DNA of 52,298 bases from an uncultured Gammaproteobacteria bacterium (GTDB lineage Bacteria; Pseudomonadota; Gammaproteobacteria; GCA-001735895): the NCBI GenBank assembly GCA_937894085.1, contig CALCSG010000018.1:1-52298 (forward strand), in the 5' to 3' direction. This document shows positions 8,040 to 17,692 of the stretch, piece after piece. Under the pieces are notes generated by a model, which ran no database searches, was not told the DNA's origin, and saw only the letters and a program-made list of their open reading frames with translations. Both the position numbers and the translations under genes were made by a program. The first letter of the stretch is position 1, and the number at the start of each line of letters is the position of its first letter.

Positions 8040-11000
8040 ATGATAACAGCACTTGCCAGAGAACTCCGTAGCCAGCTCGAAAAAACAGTCATCAAGGCGC
8101 GCGACATCGCTGAACTGGCGGCGCGTGAAGAGCTACAGCGACTTGCAGTGGGCGATAAAAAATCGCCTGATTATCTGAGCGAAGAACAACGCAACCTGCG
8201 CAGAAGCCTGCGCGCCCACGGCCGGCAGTTGGGTGATTATCGAAAAACGGAAGGAGCAAAAAACGCGGGAGAGCAGGGCATCGAGCACCTGGTCACCGAA
8301 GTCGCCTACGAACACTGGCACCGCATGTTGTTCGCCCGTTTCCTGGCCGAAAATAACCTGCTGATGTACAAAGACGGCGTAACCGCCCTCGCCATACAGG
8401 ACTGTTTTGACCTGGCAGAAGAAGAAACCGGCGACAGCTCTAACGGCTGGAACTATGCCGCGAACTATGCGGCCAGAATGCTGCCGCAAATCTTCCGCAT
8501 CGATTCCCCAGTGTTTGCCATCAATCTGGCCCCTAATCACCAGAAACAGTTAGAGCAGTTGCTCTCAAATCTGGCACAGGAAACCTTTCAGGCATCCGAT
8601 TCCCTCGGTTGGGTGTATCAATTCTGGCAAGCCAAACGCAAAGAACAGATCAATAAATCCGAAGTCAAGATCGGTGCGGATGAACTGCCCGCCGTTACCC
8701 AGCTGTTTACTGAGCCTTATATGGTCAGTTTTCTTCTTGAAAATAGCCTTGGTGCTTGGTGGAAGTCTAAGAATAAGAAAGTTTTAGATTATTTGACATT
8801 TGATTATCTTCGATTGAATGACGATAAGAATCCAGCAGCAGGAAAATTCCAGTCGTGGCCAGATACTTTGGAGAATTTCAGGTTATTAGACCCTAGCTGT
8901 GGATCTGGTCATTTTTTAGTTGCCGCATTCCACATGTTAGTTCCCATGCGTATGGAATTGGAAAGTATGGATTCTCTCACAGCTATAGATTCTGTAATTA
9001 AGGATAACCTACATGGCTTAGAGTTAGATCAACGTTGTATTGAAATTGCGGTATTTTCGTTAGCGTTATCAGCTTGGACATTTCCTGGTGCCGGTGGCTA
9101 TAGATCATTGCCGGATTTTAATCTTGCATGTAGTGGACAAAGCATAAACGGCAAGAAAACAGAATGGCAGGCTCTTTCAAATAATGACATTGACCTATCA
9201 AATGCACTTGAGAGACTATACGAACTTTATAAGGACTCACCTACTCTTGGCAGCCTTATTAATCCACAGAGAATTTTAAAAACCGATCTTTTTAATGAAG
9301 ATTGGGATGTCATTTCTCCACTTCTAAATCAAATATTAGATTCCGATAATGTCGAAGAGTCAGAACTTGGAGTATCTGCACAGGGGATACGAAAAGCAAG
9401 TGAGATTCTAACTAAAAAATACCATTTAGTTGTCACAAATGTGCCCTATCTCGGAAGGGGAAGACAAAATGAAACGCTAAAAATTTTCTCTGATTTAAAT
9501 TTTCCATTAGCTAAGGCTGATCTCGCAACAACATTTGCTAGTCGATGTATTGAGTTTTGTGATGCTGGAGGAACGGTCGCATTAGTCACCCCTCAGAATT
9601 GGTTGCATATTGGACCGTACCGTCACTATCGGCATGATTATCTTACTAATTATTCTTGGAACTTGATCGCACAACTAGGATCGAGAGCATTTGAAACAAT
9701 TACTGGAGAGATTGTTAATGTCAACTTAACTATTATCACAAAAGCGCTACCTAATAATGAAGATGAATTTTTTGGAATAGATGTTTCTACCCTACCCAAT
9801 GCTGAAGTTAAGTCAAATTCATTGATGTTATTTGAATTAGTTTGGTGTAATCAAAAAGACCAGTTAGAAAATCCAGACTTTCGAATTTCATTGGAAAAAC
9901 GTTCTAATTTGCCGTTACTAAACGGATATGCAAATTCTTACAAGGGTCTTGCTACTGGTGATATTAATATGTTCATTGGCTTGTTTTGGGAGTTGGGATT
10001 AACGAGTAATATCTGGAATTATTTCCAAGGAAGTGTTGATAAATCAATTATTTATGGTGGCAGAAGTCAGATAGTACGATGGGAGAATGGGCATGGTGAA
10101 CTTTTTGAGTTTGTTGCTGAAAAGCTTGGCAAAAATGGTGTTGGTGCTTGGTTAAGAGGTGGAGAGGCTTGGAATAAAAAGGGAGTTGCCATAAGTCAGA
10201 TGAGCGGTCTAACTTGCAGTATTTATTCAGGAGATATCTTTGATGAGAATACAGCAATTCTTATACCTAATGCAGAAAGCGATCTATTATCAATATTTTC
10301 ATACTGTAACTCTGAGGAGTATAGGCAAGCTGTTAATTCGATTGATAGTAGTTCACTCAAAATTCCAAATCTAACCTTGATTAAAGTGCCCTTTGAAACC
10401 GAACGTTGGCTAAACTTTTCTGAAGAACACTTTCTTTTTTCTCTTCCTAGTCAATTTTCAAACGATCCTACACAATGGATTTTTCACGGCCACCCATGTG
10501 GCTCCGTAATCTGGGACGAGGAAAAAAAATGGACAGCCAAAGGCCCATTGCGTGTTGAAGACACAACCTTACAGGTTGCTGTAGCTCGCCTGCTAGGCTA
10601 CCAATGGCCAACCGAATCAGATTCGGCTATGGAACTGGCCGATGAACAGCGCGAATGGGTAGAACAATGCAAGACACTGTCCGGTTATGTCGATGACGAC
10701 GGCATCGTCTGCCTGTCCGCTGTGCGTGGCGAAAAACCTGCCCATGAACGACTGGAAGAACTGTTACAGGCAGCTTATGGCACTGCCTGGTCAACCCATG
10801 TGCGTAACCAGTTACTGGAACAGGTTAGCTGTAAAAACAAAAGCCTGGATCTTTGGTTGCGTGAAAAATTCTTCGAGCAGCATTGTAAACTGTTCCAGCA
10901 CCGTCCTTTTATCTGGCAACTCTGGGATGGCCTGAAAGATGGATTTTCGGTACTAGTCAACTACCATAAGCTGGACCGGAAAAACCTGGAGCGCCTGATC

Positions 11001-11435
11001 TACACCTATCTCGATGACTGGATTCGCAGCCAGAAGCTGCAACAGGCGGAAGGCATAGACGGTGCCGCCGAACGCCTCGCCTCCGCCGAAGGGCTAAAGC
11101 AACGCCTGGAACTGATCCTTGAAGGTGAAGCACCTTACGATATTTTCGTACGCTGGAAACCACTCGAACAACAGCCGATCGGCTGGGACCCTGACTTGAA
11201 TGATGGTGTGCGCCTAAACATCCGCCCCTTCATGACCGTCACTGATGTCGCCCAGAAAGGCGCAGGCATACTCCGCGCCAAACCCAACATCAAATGGACC
11301 AAAGACCGAGGCAAAGACGTTGTGACTGCCCCCTGGTATAAACTTGGATTGGAATATGGAGGTAGTGAAGGGGATCGTATCAATGATCATCACTTATCAC
11401 TTGCAGAAAAGTCAGCAGCATCTGGTCAGGGATAA
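8040..11435 (+). CDS. pglX: BREX adenine-specific DNA methyltransferase PglX (copy 1)
   Basis: A 1,131-residue PglX, the N6-adenine methyltransferase that marks host DNA at a non-palindromic site so BREX can tell self from phage. SAM-binding motif I is DPSCGSGHF (from residue 284) and the catalytic motif IV is NVPYLG (from residue 467), a variant of NPPY/F that also occurs in PglX. The first 240 or so residues and the last 320 or so are nearly identical to those of the next gene, while the methylase core and recognition region in between differ strongly and are more AT-rich. That is a mosaic pattern expected from specificity exchange. It starts 84 nt after the ubiquitin-like gene, and its stop lies 2 nt before the next pglX. 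Confidence 0.92.
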   Translation: MITALARELRSQLEKTVIKARDIAELAAREELQRLAVGDKKSPDYLSEEQRNLRRSLRAHGRQLGDYRKTEGAKNAGEQGIEHLVTEVAYEHWHRMLFARFLAENNLLMYKDGVTALAIQDCFDLAEEETGDSSNGWNYAANYAARMLPQIFRIDSPVFAINLAPNHQKQLEQLLSNLAQETFQASDSLGWVYQFWQAKRKEQINKSEVKIGADELPAVTQLFTEPYMVSFLLENSLGAWWKSKNKKVLDYLTFDYLRLNDDKNPAAGKFQSWPDTLENFRLLDPSCGSGHFLVAAFHMLVPMRMELESMDSLTAIDSVIKDNLHGLELDQRCIEIAVFSLALSAWTFPGAGGYRSLPDFNLACSGQSINGKKTEWQALSNNDIDLSNALERLYELYKDSPTLGSLINPQRILKTDLFNEDWDVISPLLNQILDSDNVEESELGVSAQGIRKASEILTKKYHLVVTNVPYLGRGRQNETLKIFSDLNFPLAKADLATTFASRCIEFCDAGGTVALVTPQNWLHIGPYRHYRHDYLTNYSWNLIAQLGSRAFETITGEIVNVNLTIITKALPNNEDEFFGIDVSTLPNAEVKSNSLMLFELVWCNQKDQLENPDFRISLEKRSNLPLLNGYANSYKGLATGDINMFIGLFWELGLTSNIWNYFQGSVDKSIIYGGRSQIVRWENGHGELFEFVAEKLGKNGVGAWLRGGEAWNKKGVAISQMSGLTCSIYSGDIFDENTAILIPNAESDLLSIFSYCNSEEYRQAVNSIDSSSLKIPNLTLIKVPFETERWLNFSEEHFLFSLPSQFSNDPTQWIFHGHPCGSVIWDEEKKWTAKGPLRVEDTTLQVAVARLLGYQWPTESDSAMELADEQREWVEQCKTLSGYVDDDGIVCLSAVRGEKPAHERLEELLQAAYGTAWSTHVRNQLLEQVSCKNKSLDLWLREKFFEQHCKLFQHRPFIWQLWDGLKDGFSVLVNYHKLDRKNLERLIYTYLDDWIRSQKLQQAEGIDGAAERLASAEGLKQRLELILEGEAPYDIFVRWKPLEQQPIGWDPDLNDGVRLNIRPFMTVTDVAQKGAGILRAKPNIKWTKDRGKDVVTAPWYKLGLEYGGSEGDRINDHHLSLAEKSAASGQG

Positions 11436-11437
11436 GC

Positions 11438-14400
11438 ATGCGAAATACACTCGATAAAACTCTACGCAGCCAACTGGAAAGAACAGTCGTCAAGGCGCGC
11501 GACATCGCCGAACTGGCGGCGCGTGAAGAGCTACAGCGACTCGCAGTGGGCGATAAATCACCGGCAGATTATTTAACCGAACAACAACGCAACCTGCGCA
11601 GAAGCCTGCGCGCCCACGGCCGGCAGCTTGGAGATTATCGAAAACCCGAAGGAGCAAAAAACGCTGGTGAGCAGGGCATCGAACACCTGGTCACCGAAGT
11701 TGCCTACGAACACTGGCACCGCATGTTGTTCGCCCGTTTCCTCGCCGAAAACAACCTGCTCATGTATAAAGACGGCGTAACCGCCCTCGCGATACAGGAT
11801 TGTTTTGACCTGGCCGAAGAAGAAACTGGCGACAGTTTTAACGGCTGGCACTATGCCGCGAACTATGCGGCCAGAATGCTACCACAAATCTTCCGTATCG
11901 ATTCGCCGGTGTTTGCCATTAATCTGGCCCCTAATCACCAGAAACAGTTAGAGCAGTTGCTCTCGAATCTGGCACAGGAAACCTTTCAGGCATCCGATTC
12001 CCTCGGTTGGGTGTATCAATTCTGGCAAGCCAAACGTAAAGAACAGATCAATAAATCCGAAGTGAAGATCGGTGCCGATGAATTGTCCGCCGTTACCCAG
12101 CTGTTTACCGAACCCTATATGGTCAGCTTTCTGCTGGATAATTCTTTAGGCGCCTGGTGGGTAACCAATCATCCTAAAATTGAATGCCCGATTGAATTAA
12201 CCTACCTGCGCACGTTGGAAGACGGCACACCTGCGGCGGGGCGCTTCGAAGGCTGGCCAAAACAGATTAAAGATCTGAAAACTCTCGATCCCTGCTGCGG
12301 TTCCGGCCATTTTCTGGTCGCTGCATTTTTAATGCTGGTGCCGATGCGTATGGCAGTAGAAGGCCTGCCAGCCCCAGAAGCAGTGGACGCAGTGCTGAGT
12401 GATAATATTCATGGCCTGGAACTGGATCAACGCTGTGTAGAGCTGGCGGCCTTCGCTCTGGCCTTAGAAGCCTGGCGCTATCCCGACGCTGGCGGCTATC
12501 GTGCATTACCCGAGTTACACATTGCCTGTTCTGGTTTAGGTATCAATACTAAAAAAGAAGAGTGGCTGGCACTAGCAGGAGACAACTCAAAGCTGTATCA
12601 AGCGTTAGACTCGTTATACACCCAGTTTAAGAATGCACCCATATTAGGTAGTCTTATCAACCCAGATGTGAGTCTCGGTAAAGAGTCTCTTTTTGAATCA
12701 AAGTGGGAAGATGTTGGGCCACTATTAACAAACGCTTTGGCGGGTGAAAGGTCAAGTGAGAAAGATGAGATAGGAGTCGTTGCAAAAGGAATTGCTAAAG
12801 CAGCTAACTTGATGGCTGACGAATATCAGCTTGTTATGACAAATGTTCCTTATCTTGGTAGAGAAGGGCATACACAAGAATTAAGAGATTTTGCTGATAT
12901 GCATTTATCAAAAGCTTCTGGAGATTTGGCGGTATTAATGCTCGAGAGAATCTTTTCCTATGTAGGAAATTCAGGGGATTGCTTCCTTGTTCTTCCGCAG
13001 AATTGGTGGGTAGGTCGAACTTATTCTGATTATCGTGAAGATATAATTCGTAAAAGGCGATGGTTATTAGCTGTTGTGCTTGGAGAGGAGGCATGGGAAA
13101 CATTTGGGAATCGTGGGCCGAACACAGTTCTTGTAGGCATTTCTAGTAGGCCACCTTCTGTTGGTAATAGGTTCTCAGCTATTGACCTTTCAAGTAAGCC
13201 GAATAGACCAATTGTTACTCGGAAAGAAAAGACGGTAGGACTTAAAAAAGAAATTCATGATGGTTTGGGAAAAGTATTTTTGGTTTCGCAAGAAGATCAA
13301 TTAAATAATCCTGATATGAGGATATCATTACACCCTTTAACTACCTCCAAACTCTTAAACCAGTATGTGATCTCAGGAGAAGGTTCTTCTACTGGTGATG
13401 CTGACCACTTCCTGAAATACCATTGGGAGGTAAAATGGGGTGGCTCATGGATTGCGTATATTTCTCCAGATGGAAAATCAAGTCCATGGAGCGGGAGAGA
13501 GTTGTTAATGCTTTGGGAAGATGGAAGCGGAGAATTGGCGAAAAGCTCTCAAGCAAGAATTCAAAATTTAGATTTATGGAAAAAGAAGGGAATATTAGTA
13601 GGAAGAGTTAGAGGCATATCAACAACATTGTTTGATGGTGGCGCCTACTCAAAAGGTGCTGTTCTTATATGCCCAAAAAGAGAGGGAGATCTAGGAAAAA
13701 TTTATAATTTTTTGAAATCTACGCAATATGAAGACCAGGTTCGAGCTCTGGATCCTCGGGTTTCTGCATCAACTAGTGTACTTACAAAAGTAGGTTTTGA
13801 TTATGACTTGGCATCTCAATACGAATACCAGGTGCCAATCAAATATTCCCGAAATCTTACCCAATGGATTTTCCATGGTCATCCAGCTCAAAGCGAAGAA
13901 CCTTTTCACGTTGCGATTGCTCGCTTATTGGGCTACCAGTGGAAAACTGAGTTAGACCCCGATTTGGATCTGGCCAATGAACAACGCGAATGGGTTGAGC
14001 AATGCAAGACTCTTTCCAGTTATGTCGATGACGACGGCATCGTCTGCCTGTCCGCTGTGCGTGGTGAAAAGCCGGCCCATGAACGCCTGGAAGAACTGTT
14101 ACAGGCAGCTTATGGCAGCGAATGGTCTACCAATGTTCGTAATAAGTTACTGGAGCAGGTCGGATGTAAAAACAAAAGCCTGGAGCTGTGGCTGCGTGAA
14201 AATTTCTTTGAACAGCATTGTAAACTGTTCCAGCAACGTCCCTTTATCTGGCAACTCTGGGATGGCCTGAAAGATGGATTTTCGGTGCTGGTTAATTACC
14301 AAAAACTCGATAAGAAAAATCTGGAACGCTTAATCTATACCTACCTGGACGACTGGATTCGCAGCCAGAAGCTGCAACAGGCTGAAGGCATAGACGGCTC

Positions 14401-14749
14401 CACCGAACGCCTCGCCGCCGCCGAAGGCTTAAAGCAACGCCTGGAACTGATCCTCGAAGGTGAAGCCCCTTACGATATTTTCGTACGCTGGAAACCACTA
14501 GAACAGCAGCCGATCGGCTGGAGCCCTGACTTGAATGATGGTGTGCGCCTAAACATCCGCCCCTTCATGACCGTCACCGATGTCGGCCAGAAAGGCGCAG
14601 GCATACTCCGCGCCAAACCCAACATCAAATGGACCAAAGATCGCGGCAAAGACGTTGAGTCTGCCCCCTGGTATGACACCTTTAACGGGGATCGTATAAA
14701 TGAACACCACCTGACATTGGCCGAAAAAAATCTAACGCGAGAGAACTAA
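11438..14749 (+). CDS. pglX: BREX adenine-specific DNA methyltransferase PglX (copy 2)
   Basis: A 1,103-residue second PglX directly after the first (2-nt gap; AGGGA just upstream of ATG). Motif I is DPCCGSGHF (from residue 284) and motif IV is NVPYLG (from residue 469). N- and C-terminal regions match copy 1 almost base for base, but the middle (about residues 245-810) is a different sequence, so the two enzymes probably methylate different sites. Either both are expressed and give double marking, or recombination through the shared ends swaps cores. The C-terminal shared block begins near the motif TQWIFHGHP. Both copies look intact and have the usual length. The stop lies one base before the ATG of the PHP-ATPase gene. 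Confidence 0.92.
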   Translation: MRNTLDKTLRSQLERTVVKARDIAELAAREELQRLAVGDKSPADYLTEQQRNLRRSLRAHGRQLGDYRKPEGAKNAGEQGIEHLVTEVAYEHWHRMLFARFLAENNLLMYKDGVTALAIQDCFDLAEEETGDSFNGWHYAANYAARMLPQIFRIDSPVFAINLAPNHQKQLEQLLSNLAQETFQASDSLGWVYQFWQAKRKEQINKSEVKIGADELSAVTQLFTEPYMVSFLLDNSLGAWWVTNHPKIECPIELTYLRTLEDGTPAAGRFEGWPKQIKDLKTLDPCCGSGHFLVAAFLMLVPMRMAVEGLPAPEAVDAVLSDNIHGLELDQRCVELAAFALALEAWRYPDAGGYRALPELHIACSGLGINTKKEEWLALAGDNSKLYQALDSLYTQFKNAPILGSLINPDVSLGKESLFESKWEDVGPLLTNALAGERSSEKDEIGVVAKGIAKAANLMADEYQLVMTNVPYLGREGHTQELRDFADMHLSKASGDLAVLMLERIFSYVGNSGDCFLVLPQNWWVGRTYSDYREDIIRKRRWLLAVVLGEEAWETFGNRGPNTVLVGISSRPPSVGNRFSAIDLSSKPNRPIVTRKEKTVGLKKEIHDGLGKVFLVSQEDQLNNPDMRISLHPLTTSKLLNQYVISGEGSSTGDADHFLKYHWEVKWGGSWIAYISPDGKSSPWSGRELLMLWEDGSGELAKSSQARIQNLDLWKKKGILVGRVRGISTTLFDGGAYSKGAVLICPKREGDLGKIYNFLKSTQYEDQVRALDPRVSASTSVLTKVGFDYDLASQYEYQVPIKYSRNLTQWIFHGHPAQSEEPFHVAIARLLGYQWKTELDPDLDLANEQREWVEQCKTLSSYVDDDGIVCLSAVRGEKPAHERLEELLQAAYGSEWSTNVRNKLLEQVGCKNKSLELWLRENFFEQHCKLFQQRPFIWQLWDGLKDGFSVLVNYQKLDKKNLERLIYTYLDDWIRSQKLQQAEGIDGSTERLAAAEGLKQRLELILEGEAPYDIFVRWKPLEQQPIGWSPDLNDGVRLNIRPFMTVTDVGQKGAGILRAKPNIKWTKDRGKDVESAPWYDTFNGDRINEHHLTLAEKNLTREN

Positions 14750-14750
14750 A

Positions 14751-17621
14751 ATGACTGGCTTCTACAAAGGAATGCGATGGCTGAAGTGTGACTTACAGGT
14801 ACAAACTCCTGAAGATGAAAGGCATTGGCAAGATGATGATCTCAAATTGCTAAACCCACGAAGACCGAAAAATAATGGTCAACCGGATGAAGGCGATATT
14901 CAGGAAAAAGCACGCATATTTTTACGTCGCTGTCATGCGCTTGGACTAGATCTAATCGGGGTAACAGATCATAATTTTTCAGCACGAACTGATCCCAGGG
15001 ATTGGTTTGTTGTTCATCTGGCCGAACAGAATAAAACAGTAGCTAAAGAATTTGATCGCCAGCCATTAGTTATAATGCCAGGATTTGAAGTAGATATTGG
15101 ATACCATGTTCTTTGTCTGTTCAACTCAGCAAAGAAGCAAAAACACTTTGAAGAATGTAATCGAATTCTTACGAAATTAGGTTTGGCTGAAAATGCCCGT
15201 TTCGATCAGACTGGCCCCAAACAACTCAGGCATAATGATCAGCGTATCTCTCTCAAAAAGCTGATTGAGATTGTCCAAGGGGAGCATGGTGGAATCGTAA
15301 TAGCAGCGCATGCTGATCAGAAAAGTGGTCTGTTTTCTGAAGCATCCAATAAGGATGATTATGCCAATCATGAACTCTATTGTGTGGAATTGACTCAAAA
15401 TCCTCCGGCACAAAAGCACCAAGATATCCTTTCGGCCAAAAATATTGCCTGGAGGAGAAACTATTCACACCCCGCCTGGATTATGTCTTCTGATGCAAAA
15501 TCAATTCGCACTGATGAAGATGGTAAGCCAAAAGCAAATAGCCTTGGATACCGATATACATGGATTAAGATGTCTGAACCATCCGTAGAGTCTCTTCGTC
15601 AGGCATTTCTCGATCATGATTCTCGGATACGTTTACCACTTGATATATCAACAGATAAGCCACCAGGCGACCTAATTAAACAGTCCGTGATCCGTTCCAT
15701 ATCAATTAAGGATGCTGTATTCCTTGCGGATCAAGATGCACAGTTTTCTCCTAACATGAATTGTGTTATCGGTGGTCGGGGTAGTGGTAAATCTACGTTG
15801 CTTGAGTATCTTCGCGTGATGCTGAGGAAAGATAAGAATAAAGATATTGATGAGGGAACGCTGGAACGAATCAAGCGTGTAAAAAATACTTTGAATAATC
15901 AGGGAGCTGCTACGACACTTGAAGTCTGCTGGGTAAGTGCTGATGGTGTTGAAGATAGAATAGTCTGGGAAGCTGGGCGACCAGTTGTTAAAGATCTGGA
16001 TTTGGAAGATCCGGACACTTATTTTGAAAACCTTCAAGTGAGTTTCTATAGTCAGCAACAGCTTAATCGGTTAACCGACTCTAGAACCGATGAACGTGGT
16101 GTCCGCCAGGCTGAGCGACTTTTGGAGTTAGTGGATGGTTTTGCCAAGGATGAGTTGGATGACCTGGAACAGCAAGGAGATGCGATCAAACGTCAAATTA
16201 ATCATGCCTTTTCGATCCAGCGAGCCATAGCTGAACAAGAGACGATTTTAAAGAGACTAAAACAAGAACGACAGGAACTCGAGCGCCAGTGGAAAGCGCA
16301 AAGCGACATTCAGGGGCCTGCCCAAAGGCATCAGGCACTTAAGGGAGAATCTCGTTATCTTCAACGGGTCAAAGGTGTAAAGGGGCAGCAGTTTTCTGAT
16401 GTCGCAGATTTGGCTGGTGAAGTTGCAAACTCTCATGTTCCATTTTCCGTAGAACAAGCGCCACATGGTGAGTGGTTTGCTGAAATCGATGCGAAAGTAA
16501 AAACAGCAAAAGACGAGCTAGCTGCGGAAATTCGTAAAGTCACGGACACATTTAACCAAACCATCTCTGGATTGATTGATGATAATCCTGGCTGGGCTTT
16601 GATCAAAAATGAGCTTGAACAAGCTGATGATGAATTTGAAAAAGCATGTGCCGATAAAGGACTGAGCCTGGATGATGTGGGGCATCTCCAGGAAGTCAAT
16701 CAAGCACGAAGCCGAAAAGATGAAGAAATTGAGGGCGTTGACCTAGCTATAGGAAAACTCAGTGAATCTGCTGGTAATCCAGAAATTTTAATCGCTGACC
16801 TTCAAGAGGTATGGCGTCAGCAATTTGCAAAGCGAGGTGAAGCGGTAATAAAAGCTAACGATCTTGCTGTTCTCGATGGTGAGGTGCATCGCTTTATTGA
16901 GGTGTCTGCTGCTTACCAACAGGACTCAAAAACATTCAGTCAACACTGGCTTATTTTCGGCCCCGATGACAAGCGGACTCGACTTGGAAGAGGTTGGGAT
17001 GAAATCGGTGATAAGTTGTATAAAAAGTTCTCAGATTATGATGGCGATTCACCTTCACCTTGGCAGTATCTAAAAGATAGGCTTGATTCTGATACACAGT
17101 CAGCAGGGATGGAGTTTACTGATTTATTTAGTGAGTTATATCAGCATATAAATGCTAATGGCGAAAAATGGGAAAAACTGCAGATTTCAAGAGTAGAAGA
17201 TGCTGTCGATATGAAGCTTTTTCGGCCGGATGGTACGGTTGCCGGTAGTATCGCTAAGGGTAGTTTATCTGATGGGCAGCGTAATACGGCAGCACTGGCA
17301 TTGTTATTGGCACAAGATGGTGGCCCCTTGGTAATAGATCAACCAGAAGATGAGCTGGATTCTAACTTTGTGTTTCGCGAACTCATACCAATGCTTCGAA
17401 AAGTGAAGAATAAGCGCCAGCTTATTATGGCTACCCATAATGCCAACCTGCCGGTAAATGGTGACGCTGAACTTGTTTATGCCTTTGAAGCAAAAAATGG
17501 CAGAGGAGAAGTGCTCGCGCAAGGTGGGCTAGACCAAGGTGATGCTACCAAAGCGGTGCTTGATATCATGGAAGGTACAGAAGAAGCTTTCCGCCGTAGG
17601 CGAGAAAAATACCATTTTTGA
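14751..17621 (+). CDS. TrlF-like PHP-domain/SMC-like ATPase
   Basis: A 956-residue fusion. The N-terminal PHP-type metal-dependent hydrolase (about 1-290) shows DLQVQTP (14-20), VTDHN (71-75), PGFEVD and AAHADQKSG. The ATPase is of the SMC/ABC type: Walker A GGRGSGKST (341-349), a coiled-coil-rich middle (about 450-700), signature SLSDGQRN (about 838-845), Walker B PLVIDQPEDELDS (D863) and a switch His in MATHNAN. This architecture matches the TrlF family, often found in defence islands. PHP domains hydrolyse phosphoesters, so a nuclease coupled to DNA-sensing ATPase activity is plausible. It starts one base after the pglX2 stop and therefore belongs to the BREX transcript. Family assignment is good; the biochemical role is inferred. 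Confidence 0.85.
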   Translation: MTGFYKGMRWLKCDLQVQTPEDERHWQDDDLKLLNPRRPKNNGQPDEGDIQEKARIFLRRCHALGLDLIGVTDHNFSARTDPRDWFVVHLAEQNKTVAKEFDRQPLVIMPGFEVDIGYHVLCLFNSAKKQKHFEECNRILTKLGLAENARFDQTGPKQLRHNDQRISLKKLIEIVQGEHGGIVIAAHADQKSGLFSEASNKDDYANHELYCVELTQNPPAQKHQDILSAKNIAWRRNYSHPAWIMSSDAKSIRTDEDGKPKANSLGYRYTWIKMSEPSVESLRQAFLDHDSRIRLPLDISTDKPPGDLIKQSVIRSISIKDAVFLADQDAQFSPNMNCVIGGRGSGKSTLLEYLRVMLRKDKNKDIDEGTLERIKRVKNTLNNQGAATTLEVCWVSADGVEDRIVWEAGRPVVKDLDLEDPDTYFENLQVSFYSQQQLNRLTDSRTDERGVRQAERLLELVDGFAKDELDDLEQQGDAIKRQINHAFSIQRAIAEQETILKRLKQERQELERQWKAQSDIQGPAQRHQALKGESRYLQRVKGVKGQQFSDVADLAGEVANSHVPFSVEQAPHGEWFAEIDAKVKTAKDELAAEIRKVTDTFNQTISGLIDDNPGWALIKNELEQADDEFEKACADKGLSLDDVGHLQEVNQARSRKDEEIEGVDLAIGKLSESAGNPEILIADLQEVWRQQFAKRGEAVIKANDLAVLDGEVHRFIEVSAAYQQDSKTFSQHWLIFGPDDKRTRLGRGWDEIGDKLYKKFSDYDGDSPSPWQYLKDRLDSDTQSAGMEFTDLFSELYQHINANGEKWEKLQISRVEDAVDMKLFRPDGTVAGSIAKGSLSDGQRNTAALALLLAQDGGPLVIDQPEDELDSNFVFRELIPMLRKVKNKRQLIMATHNANLPVNGDAELVYAFEAKNGRGEVLAQGGLDQGDATKAVLDIMEGTEEAFRRRREKYHF

Positions 17622-17692
17622 TTGTGGCAATGTTTATTTCCTTAGTCGTATTGGAATTAGCATAATAATAAATATTAAGGAGAATACAGTAT

